Of a DNA stretch of 64,000 nt, positions 12,657 through 22,292 are shown in pieces (positions within the stretch are counted from its first letter, which is position 1; every line of letters starts with the position of its first letter). Below the pieces are notes generated by a model. The model worked only from the letters and a program-made list of their open reading frames with translations. It made no database searches and was not told the origin of the DNA. The translations under genes and the position numbers were made by a program. The stretch lies in assembly GCA_030272585.1 (NCBI GenBank), contig BSYQ01000008.1:2976001-3040000 (forward strand), given 5' to 3'. The DNA comes from Bryopsis sp. KO-2023. Lineage: Eukaryota; Chlorophyta; Ulvophyceae; Bryopsidales; Bryopsidaceae.

Positions 12657-15600
12657 TCACTTCAAAGTTTTTATTTGCCAATCAGCAAACAACTTACCCT
12701 TTACACGTACCGCTCCTCGCTCTCCAACCCAGTCGACCTCGAATGGCCCTCTCCAGTAGACCTCCACCTTGCTCCTGTGTTTTGGATCCGTCAAAACCAT
12801 CACTTGATCTCCTTGCTTGATCTGCTCTGTGCTTCCATAAGCACTATTCCTTGCCCATTGGTCCCTTTTCTCACCCATGACGTCCAATGCATGATCGCGA
12901 ATTAATCCCAGGCAGCCCAATTCTTTCCCCACTTCCATAACTGGAATTGCGACTCCGTTATCCGACATCCACACTTCTCCTGGCAACCGTGGTTTCAAAC
13001 CACACACCAACTCCAATGGTGAATGAGCGTACGTCTCCGTTTGCCTAGTATTGATGGCAAAACACGCTGCTGCGACATATTGATCCCAGTTGTCGTTCGT
13101 GACATTATATCGACGCAGTCGCTCCAAAAGCAAATGGTGCGCATTCTCAACCTTCCCATGGCTTTCCGCTCTGTAAGGAATCGACTTCTTTTGTTTGATC
13201 CCCAGTTTTGCTGCCAAATCCGCGACTTCACCTTGAAAATGCGATCCATTGTCCGAATACAGCACCTGTGGTGTTCCAAAAACGAGGAACACTCGCTTCA
13301 GCAAAAATTGGGCCGCCGTGGTACTGTCACAATTTGGTGTTGCCTCCGCGATAACATAACCACTGGCACAATCCACCAGCGTCAATAAAGCGACATTCCC
13401 AGCTTGCGATCGTGGCATTCCAACGCAGTAATCCACCTCCAACACTTGCCAAACTGAACGCACAACCATTGGTTCAATGCGACCTGGCCCTCTCCTTGGT
13501 TCCACCAGCTGACAGTTCACACACCGACGCACGTATTCTTTCACATCGCGAAAAAGGGTTGGCCACCAAAAGGTTTCCCTGATTCTCATCGCCGTTGCCT
13601 GCACTCCGAAGTGACCCACGCAATGTGCAACCTGAATTGCACTTTCCACATCTTTACTGCGCAGACACTGACGCACCAACCCATCGCAATTCCGATGCCA
13701 AAGCCTGCCCTCCTGAACCATGAACTCCGATAATTCCTCCTGTGCATCGCCTTGTACCAACAGCCCAATGACCTGATCGTACCAATCCACGCTACGCCAT
13801 TGCACCCTGGCACTTCGCACCACTTCCACTTCTGGCTCCTCCTCATAGCGCAATCGGGACAACCCATCAGCATTGCGATGTCTGATTCCAGCTCGGGTTA
13901 CCATTTCCAGCTCCGTGTATTCTTGGATTTGACACTGCCATCGTGCCACTCGGCCTGTAAGGTCCAATTTCCTGAATAGCCCAAGCAATGGCGCGTGATC
14001 CACTCGCAGGGTAATTTTTTCGCCCAACACATATGGTCTGAACGCCTTGAGTGCGTGTATGACCGCCAATCCCTCTCGCTCGGTGGTACTGTAGTTTCGC
14101 TCTGTCGTAGAAAACATTTTGCTCGTGTAAAACACAGGTCGTTCCACGCCATTTTGAATTTGGCTGAGCACTCCACCTGATGCATATTGCGATGCATCCG
14201 AGTCGATAATGTACGCCACACCCGCTTGAGGGGCTGCCAAAACTGGCGTCGTTGTTAATGCACCTTTGAGATCATTGAATGCCTCCATCCTCTCTTTCGT
14301 CCACTCAGGAAAAGGCGTCGTAGCGACCATCGTGTGCAACACTTTGGCACGATCAGCGAACTTCGGCACAAATCGTCTGTAGTAAGACGATAATCCCAGG
14401 AACGATTGTAACTCCTCTCGATTCCTTGGTGGTAATGCAGCAGCCACTTTTTGCACTTTTTGAGCTTGTGTACTCAATCCCTGGCGTGATAGACGATGTC
14501 CCAGGAACTCAACGGTTGGATAACCCACGTGACATTTCAAGGGTTTGCAGCGCAGCGATGCTCCCGCCATTTTGCTCAGCAACGTCTCCAGATTCGGTGC
14601 AATAGCTTTTTCAGTGTCTGCGCCTTGACAAATGTCGTCCACAAACGCAGCCGCCTCTTTCACGCCCAGCAGGGTATGATCGATGATCCGCATATAACAG
14701 GCGGGCGCATTTTTGACTCCAAAGGGCATTACTCTCCACGAGTAAATACCGAATGGGGTGAGAAAAGCAGTGAGGGGCTGCGATTCTGGTGCAATTTCCA
14801 CGGAATGATACCCTGCCAAACAATCCAGCGTGGTGTAAAAGGAATGTCCGGCCAATTCGTCCAATAACATATCCGTCCTGGGCAGCGGATATGGATCATC
14901 CAATGTTGCCTCATTCAATTTTCTGTAGTCCACACAGAAACGAAGCAAATTCCATTCGCCAGTCACTGGATCCTTCTTTGGAACCACAGTTGCTGCTGCC
15001 AACCATGTGGTTGTGTTTGTGGGAATTATCATATTCGCTTCCAATAACTTCTCGCAATGTTCTTTCATAAACGCCACCTCTTTGGGCGCATATCGTCTCA
15101 GTCGGCCACACTTCCAAGGCACAGCGCCCGGTTTCAAGTTAATGTGAAACTGCGCAGTCGTCGTGACAGGCATCTGCGTGATATCCGAAGTGAAAACGTA
15201 GCTGTACTTGGTCAGCACTTCCCAAATATCGGCCTGTACTTCCTTGGATAACTCCGCATTGATATGCACTTCCTTGAGTGGATTGTCGTCGACCTCTGTT
15301 GACGTTCGCAAAGCTTGCAACACTTGATCCTCTGCCTTAACTTCCCATGCTCGAAATGCACTCTCAGTGGCACTGGTCATCTCCTCTGATTCACTCTCCT
15401 CCTCCGATTCATCAGTATCCCATTCCAAGCCATCAGATCCATCCACTTCCTCCACATACATATGCAACTGATGTTTGCCTTGTTGTACTGTCACCCCTGG
15501 ATTCCCATGCAGTTGATAAGTTTGTCGTTTGAAATCGGCTGAGGCCTTCACTGCCTTGAGGTAGTCTTGTCCCAACAGTAAATCGTATGACTGTCGCGCC

Positions 15601-17255
15601 TGAACAACTCCAATGGATAGAGTGGCTGTCGCAGTGCTGACGCCCACATCGAGCGGATCCGTAACACCCATCAATGGTTCCGAAGCACCATTCGCCAACA
15701 TGATCGTAAACGGAGCAGGATTTAGTTTCTGCAGTAGGTTGAGTTTCCGCGCTTGCTCCACATCTAATAAAGTCCTGGACGCTCCTGGATCCAGTATGAC
15801 ATTGCGAATAGTCCGACCTGCGACCACTCCATACACCACCGCCGCCTGTCGCGCGACCTCCTGTGCAAGGTGCATGGCATCGGCGCTTGCTGTTGGCTGG
15901 GCTTCAGTTGAATTAGGGGGAGGTGGTGGTGGTGGCACGAATCCCGTCGCTCGCTTCGGCGGAGGCATCAAAAACTTTCTCGCCCCAAGTTGACACTGCA
16001 TATTCACTTGTTTTTTCGACCGATCCTTAAACAGTCGCAGAGGTACTTTCACGTCACCCCAAAAAGCCTCCCATTCCGGATCCAAGGTTGTTTTGATCCT
16101 CGGCTTCCTTGCGTGGCCTTCACCACTCCTTTGACGCTTCCCGACACGTGCTGATTCGATCACCGGACATGGTGACGAGAAATCAATTTTATCCTCGGCA
16201 GGTGCCACCCGTGCCAATCGTGCTTGATCCGGCTTTTTTCCAGTGCGTTGAGGGCACCGATCAGCCCAATGATCTGGGGACTGACAAATAAAACATCGTC
16301 CAGCCGCTTTGGATTGATCGAGCTGACCTCCAAGTGGAACTTGATTGCTGCCTGTCGCAAGTGGTGGACGCTGACTGTTTTGCCAATGGACTGTGGGTCG
16401 CTCTTTTCGTGTTTGCGTTTCTTGTTGCGTCGCCATGCGCGTCACCACTTCCGTCAGCTTTCCGACTTGCGCTGCCAATGACGCAATCTCCTGATTGACG
16501 ACTCCTGGTGCTGGCAGCGCCAGAAATGGAGTTGCCTGAGATGTGGGTGTCGGTGGCTCTTCCACACTTGATGCTTGGACTGGTCGAGGTAAAAGTGCTG
16601 GTGCTGGAGCGAGAGGTGAATCGATTCTTATCCTTTGTTTGTACGTGATAATTTCAGCCGCCTGAGTGGCAAACTGTTTTGCCTTTTTAATTGTGTTAGG
16701 CATTTTGTTCATCACTTTCTCTTGAACATCTGATGCGAGTCCACGCAAAAATGCTTTGATTTGCTCCTGTTCAGAAACTGCGCCGCCAGCTTTGTTGGTA
16801 ACACGCTCGAATCGGAGGGTGTATGCTGCAACGGTATCACCGGCGGTCATCCGCACTTTTCGTAAGTCATCAGCGAAATCCTGTACTAATCCCAGCAGCA
16901 CAGCGCCTTCCTTTGCGAAGTTCGTCCGAATTAAACTCCAATCATAGTTTGTTCGGCCGCGTTCATCCACGATAATGGTCAGGGTGACCAATCGCTCACA
17001 CCAGTGGCGATATTCCTTTATGCAGAAGAATGGTAACCTTTTGGCCGCCACTTCGTCACTCCAGACTTGTGTTTTTCCCAGCCAACCTTCGAACGAGTCC
17101 AAAAAATCATCTGGGTCCCGACACTGAGCGTTGAATTCGGGTACCGCCAGGCCAGTGAGGCACTGCGCCAATAGTTGAACGTCCATGAGGGAGAGGGCGA
17201 GTAATGGGTTGGAGAGGAGCGGTAGTGTCAGGGAGCTGTCGACAACACGTCGCAA
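12657..17255 (-). CDS. Gag-Pol polyprotein of gypsy element, single ORF
   Basis: A continuous 1532-codon frame with no internal stop or frameshift. Gag occupies roughly residues 24-300, followed by a CCHC zinc knuckle (C321, C324, H329, C334). A protease motif DPGAS lies at about 489-493, with Pro where most have Thr or Ser. The reverse transcriptase active site is FVDD (871-874) and the template region includes FCVDYRKLN. RNase H acids fit D1018, E1061 and D1086. Integrase has the HHCC zinc site (H1211, H1215, C1245, C1248) and a DDE triad best placed at D1275, D1335 and E1370. A GPF motif (about 1503) is present, but no chromodomain follows. ATG at 17186 (residue 24) may be the true start because residues 1-23 are hydrophobic and unlike Gag. 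Gag and Pol in one frame means no ribosomal frameshift is needed. The ORF looks fully intact. Confidence 0.95.
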   Translation of the reverse strand: MRRVVDSSLTLPLLSNPLLALSLMDVQLLAQCLTGLAVPEFNAQCRDPDDFLDSFEGWLGKTQVWSDEVAAKRLPFFCIKEYRHWCERLVTLTIIVDERGRTNYDWSLIRTNFAKEGAVLLGLVQDFADDLRKVRMTAGDTVAAYTLRFERVTNKAGGAVSEQEQIKAFLRGLASDVQEKVMNKMPNTIKKAKQFATQAAEIITYKQRIRIDSPLAPAPALLPRPVQASSVEEPPTPTSQATPFLALPAPGVVNQEIASLAAQVGKLTEVVTRMATQQETQTRKERPTVHWQNSQRPPLATGSNQVPLGGQLDQSKAAGRCFICQSPDHWADRCPQRTGKKPDQARLARVAPAEDKIDFSSPCPVIESARVGKRQRSGEGHARKPRIKTTLDPEWEAFWGDVKVPLRLFKDRSKKQVNMQCQLGARKFLMPPPKRATGFVPPPPPPPNSTEAQPTASADAMHLAQEVARQAAVVYGVVAGRTIRNVILDPGASRTLLDVEQARKLNLLQKLNPAPFTIMLANGASEPLMGVTDPLDVGVSTATATLSIGVVQARQSYDLLLGQDYLKAVKASADFKRQTYQLHGNPGVTVQQGKHQLHMYVEEVDGSDGLEWDTDESEEESESEEMTSATESAFRAWEVKAEDQVLQALRTSTEVDDNPLKEVHINAELSKEVQADIWEVLTKYSYVFTSDITQMPVTTTAQFHINLKPGAVPWKCGRLRRYAPKEVAFMKEHCEKLLEANMIIPTNTTTWLAAATVVPKKDPVTGEWNLLRFCVDYRKLNEATLDDPYPLPRTDMLLDELAGHSFYTTLDCLAGYHSVEIAPESQPLTAFLTPFGIYSWRVMPFGVKNAPACYMRIIDHTLLGVKEAAAFVDDICQGADTEKAIAPNLETLLSKMAGASLRCKPLKCHVGYPTVEFLGHRLSRQGLSTQAQKVQKVAAALPPRNREELQSFLGLSSYYRRFVPKFADRAKVLHTMVATTPFPEWTKERMEAFNDLKGALTTTPVLAAPQAGVAYIIDSDASQYASGGVLSQIQNGVERPVFYTSKMFSTTERNYSTTEREGLAVIHALKAFRPYVLGEKITLRVDHAPLLGLFRKLDLTGRVARWQCQIQEYTELEMVTRAGIRHRNADGLSRLRYEEEPEVEVVRSARVQWRSVDWYDQVIGLLVQGDAQEELSEFMVQEGRLWHRNCDGLVRQCLRSKDVESAIQVAHCVGHFGVQATAMRIRETFWWPTLFRDVKEYVRRCVNCQLVEPRRGPGRIEPMVVRSVWQVLEVDYCVGMPRSQAGNVALLTLVDCASGYVIAEATPNCDSTTAAQFLLKRVFLVFGTPQVLYSDNGSHFQGEVADLAAKLGIKQKKSIPYRAESHGKVENAHHLLLERLRRYNVTNDNWDQYVAAACFAINTRQTETYAHSPLELVCGLKPRLPGEVWMSDNGVAIPVMEVGKELGCLGLIRDHALDVMGEKRDQWARNSAYGSTEQIKQGDQVMVLTDPKHRSKVEVYWRGPFEVDWVGERGAVRVKGKLFADWQIKTLK

Positions 17256-17633
17256 AACGAATCAATTCCAAATCAATGCACTGTCTGCCCACAATGCAAA
17301 TAAAAACACCGGTCCAAATTGCCGGTCTGTCCGGTTTCACACTTCAAAAAGCTTATTATGACCCAGTTGGTCTTGCCGTCCACAAACGCTTGATGCGCGT
17401 CACTGTTCAACAGCACTTTTCACAAAGAGCAATTCAATCGTAGCCTGTTCCGCCAGCCCGCCGTAGTGCGAAAGTATGTCCTCGAGAGTATCGAAGACGA
17501 AGTCCACCGACGGTTTGCTGCTTGACCACGTCGTCGTGGTATCGGCAAATGAGTTCACAAGATAGTCGAAAAGATAGAGAGATGAAGAACGATATTCGAT
17601 TCAAAACGGCCTCAGAGCAAAGCAACTCTGCTT

Positions 17634-17652
17634 CCCCTTCTTGGCCACCAAC
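17634..17652 (-). promoter_or_regulatory. Primer binding site, putative
   Basis: Directly after the 5' LTR, read leftward, comes GTTGGTGGCCAAGAAGG. The TGG two bases in would pair with a tRNA CCA end, so a primer binding site is expected here. I cannot assign the tRNA, and the sequence does not match the initiator-Met type I know from plants. Confidence 0.45.
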
Positions 17653-17816
17653 TGAAGGATAAGACTCACTGAAAATCTTACACACAATCGTTCACTGTGG
17701 CCCAATTAATACTGCCCATTCAGTTGGTACAGTAACCCACACATTAACCGCCGACATTCTAACCACTTCCAATCCAGGCCAGTCCAACTAGTACACATGC
17801 ACATGACTCCCGTACA
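17653..17816 (-). repeat. 5' LTR of gypsy element
   Basis: Identical to the copy at 12193-12356. As the upstream LTR it should contain the element promoter. Immediately right of it is CATTC, the target duplication. Confidence 0.97.
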
Positions 17817-20800
17817 CATTCCCTGTCAGTTGTGAGTGTATTTCATTCCCTGTCAGTTGTAAGTGTAAGTCTTGCTCTTGGTGGTGGCAGTTTTGGGGGA
17901 GAAAAAAATGTCAAAAAAACACGAAATACAGTCGGGTGGGTGACCTTTTTCCTACATCTTTGTTCGGTCTTCATTGGGAACTGTGGAAATTGCTGAGCAT
18001 ATCCTGTTCCCGGGTCTGCCCGGTTGAGAATCCATCCACAACCAATTTCCTTTCCTGCACCACAAATTCCCTGAATGGCTCAATTCGAGAAATCTGATGC
18101 CAGGATGTGGGTGAAAAATGACAAGCTATAGTTTCTACAGTTGAAATGTTGCATCAATCTCGCTCGCATGTTTTCCTTTTGGACCAATGCAAGGGCCTTC
18201 ATCCCCATTTTCCTTTTCATTCGAGAATATCTTCCTTCCACTGAACAAATATTGCAAGCCAGGCCCTACCCCTCCACACAAAAAAAAAAAAAAAAAAGAA
18301 AGAAAAAAGCAACGGACACAAAAAGACCGGATATTAACTTCAGCGTTTTTCTTTTTCGATTTCCCAAGGATTTTCATCTTGTTACAGAATTAGAATCGTT
18401 CTTGCTCAGAGGAATCCAAAATATATTTTTGTTTCTGGCAAAATATCGGCACATTATTCACAGACCCCCCCCCCCCCTCTTCGCACTTCTTCCCAATTTT
18501 GTGCAACAAAAAGACAGAAAACGCTCTCTCCCCCCACCACCACCAAAAAAAAAAAAAAAAGAGCAAGAAATACTCATTGTTTTTGAAAGTAGCCAAGCAT
18601 GCTCAGTGGTTTCTTTTTTTTTATCACATGGAAAGCTCTTTTTTTTGGGGGGGGGGGTCCTTTTACACAATATTCAAGAAAACGAACGATTCTTTAATGG
18701 GGGTGGAGGAAAACAGGTTGGTAAGAAACGTCATTTCACCACTGAAATGATCTCTTCCTAATGTTTTTCTTCAAACCACTTTTTCGATCTTGGAAAACTC
18801 CAAAAGAAAAACCTTTCTCTTCTTTCCTTCTAAATAACAAATATCTCTTAAATGCTTAGAAACAAAATAGCCAAATTTCCCCCCTTAACTTTCCGAGGCA
18901 TAGTCCGCTAAAAAAAAAACTGAATTATTTTTCGTACGTCTATGAAACAGAAACTGATGGAGGTGAAAACAGACAACGTTAACGGAAAAAAAAAACAAAA
19001 AACAGTTTGATTGATGGAATACAATCCATTTTGTTTCCCTTTTCCGTTCATATTCTCCCCATGTTTTCCTCTAATTTTTCCTTCTTTTTCGCCAATCTTT
19101 TCAATCCTTTTTTTCTTTTCTTTTTTCTTTTCCATGAAATCGTGCAGTTCTGAAGGGTAGGAATCAAATTTGAAACTTGAAAAAACAGACACAGAGAGAG
19201 AGAGAGAGAGAATTTCCTTCTTTACCTCTTTCCCTTGAAATGCCAGAAACATAAACAGAAAACTTGTGGAGTTGAATTTGCCACCCTTGTATGACACCCC
19301 TTTCAAAGCATTCTTAAATTTTGTTTCCTCCTCTCCCTCTCTCTCTCTCTCTGTTTCAAAACCCCCCTCCTTTCTAGAACAACATTAGTATTTTAGAATA
19401 TCCTTTTTGCGTTACCCCTAGTCCACACTCAGGAAACTCTTTCAACACAAAAAAAGGTAACCAAGGCTCACACAATAGACAGCAAAAAAGGTAAAAAAAA
19501 GGAAAGAAAACCAGAGTTAAAACAACTCATTCCATAACGATGAGCCAATAAAACAAACCACAAACAAGTTTGTTCTCTATCGCCAGGGCTGACACTTGAT
19601 GGGCTACAGCAAAAACTAGCTCTATGCACACAGAAACATCCTCCAGTGAATCAAACAAGAGTTCCTCCTTCCCCTACTAACATCTTGGGAAGGGGGACAG
19701 GAAAAACATAGAAAAAGGTGCTCACACTTTTTCTCACACTTTTTTTGCGTTTCTTCTCTCTCTCTTTTTTTTTTTAAAGCCCACAGATGACACCCCTGGA
19801 AGAGAAAACTTCAGCCACCCTAACTCACATAACCGGTTTTACCCTAAATTCCAACCATCCAGTCTTCTTCCTGGTCAAAAATTCACAAAAATTCCCTCCC
19901 GGTTGGTTTAATATCCCCTTTACAATGCAGAGCGACGCAGAAAATCATCTGTCTTCCCACAGTTCATTTTGATTCGTCTCTTCTTTCCAAACCTTTCGTT
20001 TACTTTTTTTTTTCTTGAAAAAAAAGAGTAACAAAAATGTGCCCATATAAAAGAGAACTAACCCTTCTAGATAACAAACAAAAAAAAAGATCACAAATAG
20101 AATGTATTGCCAATAACCACTTTTTTTTATTTACCCTTTTTCTCTCTCTCCCTCCCTCACTCTTTTTTTTTCTCCCGTTCCTTTTTCTGTTTTTGACCCC
20201 CCACAATTTTTCTTTCCTTTTCTCTTTATCTTTTCAGCTTTCGTCTCGTTTCTATTTTTTTTTTCCCGTTCTTATTTTTAAAAACAAGACAGAAAAAAAA
20301 AGCACTATCAGAAAGGGAAGGATTCTATGATGAAACTGCAAAAGCCTCCCGTTTCTTTAAAAAAACGATTTTTTTTTCAGAAAATCTATGGACACACAGA
20401 CACATAGCTTGGGAATCCAATCTAGCAAGAAAAGAAAGAAAAAAACAGCAGGGAAAAAAAAGGGAAAAAACACACACACATATACTTAGGCTTAATGTGC
20501 AAAAACGTTAAAAAAAGAACGAACACAAAAGGGGAGAGAGAGAGAGATGGAGAGAGAAAGAGGGAAAAAGGTGATAATTATCAGATTGTCCATCCTCTGG
20601 AGCAAAGAAAAATACAAAGCAACAAAAAAAACAAAACCACCCCCCTCCTTAAAAGAATACACACTCTCAACAGAGGGAACAGGGAGTTGTGTAATGGTCG
20701 GTTAAAATCGCTCCTCTTTTTGCTCTTTTTTCTTTTCCTCCTTTTTTTTCCTTCTTACAACGCAAAATCAAATGGCAATCGATCATCACAAACTTAACAA

Positions 20801-22292
20801 TACAAACACGGAAAAAACCCGAGAAGAAGACGAAAAAAAACCCGTCCAAGTTTCCTCTTTCATTTCACTCTCACCTTCTTTTCTTTTTTTTTCTTCTTCA
20901 AAACATCTCGTCTACAAATAGCCAAAAAAAAATATATATCGTCTTGTTCAAACCTTTCCACAGCCGCTAAAACTCGAAGGAAAGAAAACACAAACATCCG
21001 AAAAAAACACACTCTCACACACACTTGTGCAAAAGAAGACGAAAAAAAAATAGATAAAAAAAAAGTCTGGCCCAAGAATCATGAGCATTTTTTTTTCTTT
21101 TCTTTTTCGTCTCTTTTTTTTCAACCCCCTACAAACACTCCGCAGATTTTCATACGTTCAGCAAAAAAAAACACACACACAAAAATTATACATCGCCCAC
21201 AAACGCAAACTTCCTTTTTTCCTTTTTTTTTTCCATTCCCTCCACCCATGAACTTTTTTTCCCCTTTTTGTGAATCCTCAAATCTCTATCTCTACACAAA
21301 CACCCTTTTTTCAAGAGTTCATCGATTCCATAAGACTTCTTTCTTTTTTTTTCCTTGTTCTCACAGAGGAAAATAAAAAACGACGACGAAGTTTATGTGG
21401 CAAAAAAAACGGTATAAAAAAAATGTACAGATATAAAAAAAAGATTGCTTTTCTTGTATGGTATTAAGTCATGGCACCCCGAATTTCGAACTCTTTTCCT
21501 TCCCTTTTTTTTTTCTTGTCCCCCTGTTTTTTTTTTTCGAAAATAAACCCTCTCCTAAACCATCAAACTTTTCCTTGAAATCATCATAGTTTTTTTTTTT
21601 CTTTGAATATTTCCCTCACACCTTTTTTTTTCCTTTTTTTTAAATCCCAAGAACCCATTCTACAAATCCCCTATTTTTTTTAACTTTCGAATCCCCTCAA
21701 AACGAACCTTCACAAAAAAAAAAATACAACCCCCAAAAAAAGGGAACCCATGACAGATCTTCGTCACAAAAAAACATGACGAGAAATCCATGAAAGCACA
21801 CATGTCTATTAACTAAAAAATTCCTGAATCTCTGTTTTTTCATGCATACATGTGTGTGCGTGTGCATGCATACAGAATGATATATTACTTTTTTTTTTCC
21901 TGGATGAATTTTTTTGCTCTTTTCCTTGACCGACAAAAATCGGAAGCCCCTCAACCCTCCCAAATTCCCATAAAAAAAAGAGACATCGAAAAAAGGGAAA
22001 AAAAAAAACACAAACAAAAATAGGGGGGGGGGGGGGAGAAATACCATCCCATCCTCATCCCCCAAAACCAACAACAACGAGAATTTGATTTTTTTTTCTT
22101 GTTTCCTTTTTTTTTTCAAACCGCCCTCCCCTCCTTTCTTATCAACTTCTCTGTTTCATTTTTTTTTTTGGTTCTTTTCATCTTTGGGTGTATGGAAGTG
22201 AACAGAGGAAAGGAAAAAAATAAAATAAAGCGTACACAAATACACCACACACACACACACATCCATCTCTCTCTCTGCTTATCTATATAAGA
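17817..22292. other. Gene-free homopolymer-rich desert (4.5 kb)
   Basis: The first 54 bases hold two copies of a 27-bp unit starting CATTCCCTGTCAGTTGT (17817-17843 and 17844-17870), differing by few bases. After that the segment is mostly alternating poly(A), poly(T), poly(C) and CA/TC microsatellite runs, with no frame showing protein features. It is the 3' flank of the leftward PI4K gene at its right end. Nothing coding is visible on either strand. Confidence 0.6.

Larger units (their letters stand above)
12193..17816 (-). mobile_element. Complete Ty3/gypsy LTR retrotransposon
   Basis: The element is 5624 bp long, bounded by two identical 164-bp direct repeats with TG...CA ends and flanked by the 5-bp duplication CATTC (12188-12192 and 17817-17821). 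It carries one long gag-pol ORF on the minus strand in the order gag, zinc knuckle, protease, reverse transcriptase, RNase H, integrase, which is the Ty3/gypsy order rather than copia. The LTRs show no difference over their length, so insertion is recent relative to the local mutation rate. Transcription would run leftward, toward the sugar transporter gene. Confidence 0.97.

Noticed and set aside
13023-13388. Plus-strand ORFs inside the retrotransposon
   Set aside because: They are antisense shadows of the gag-pol frame.
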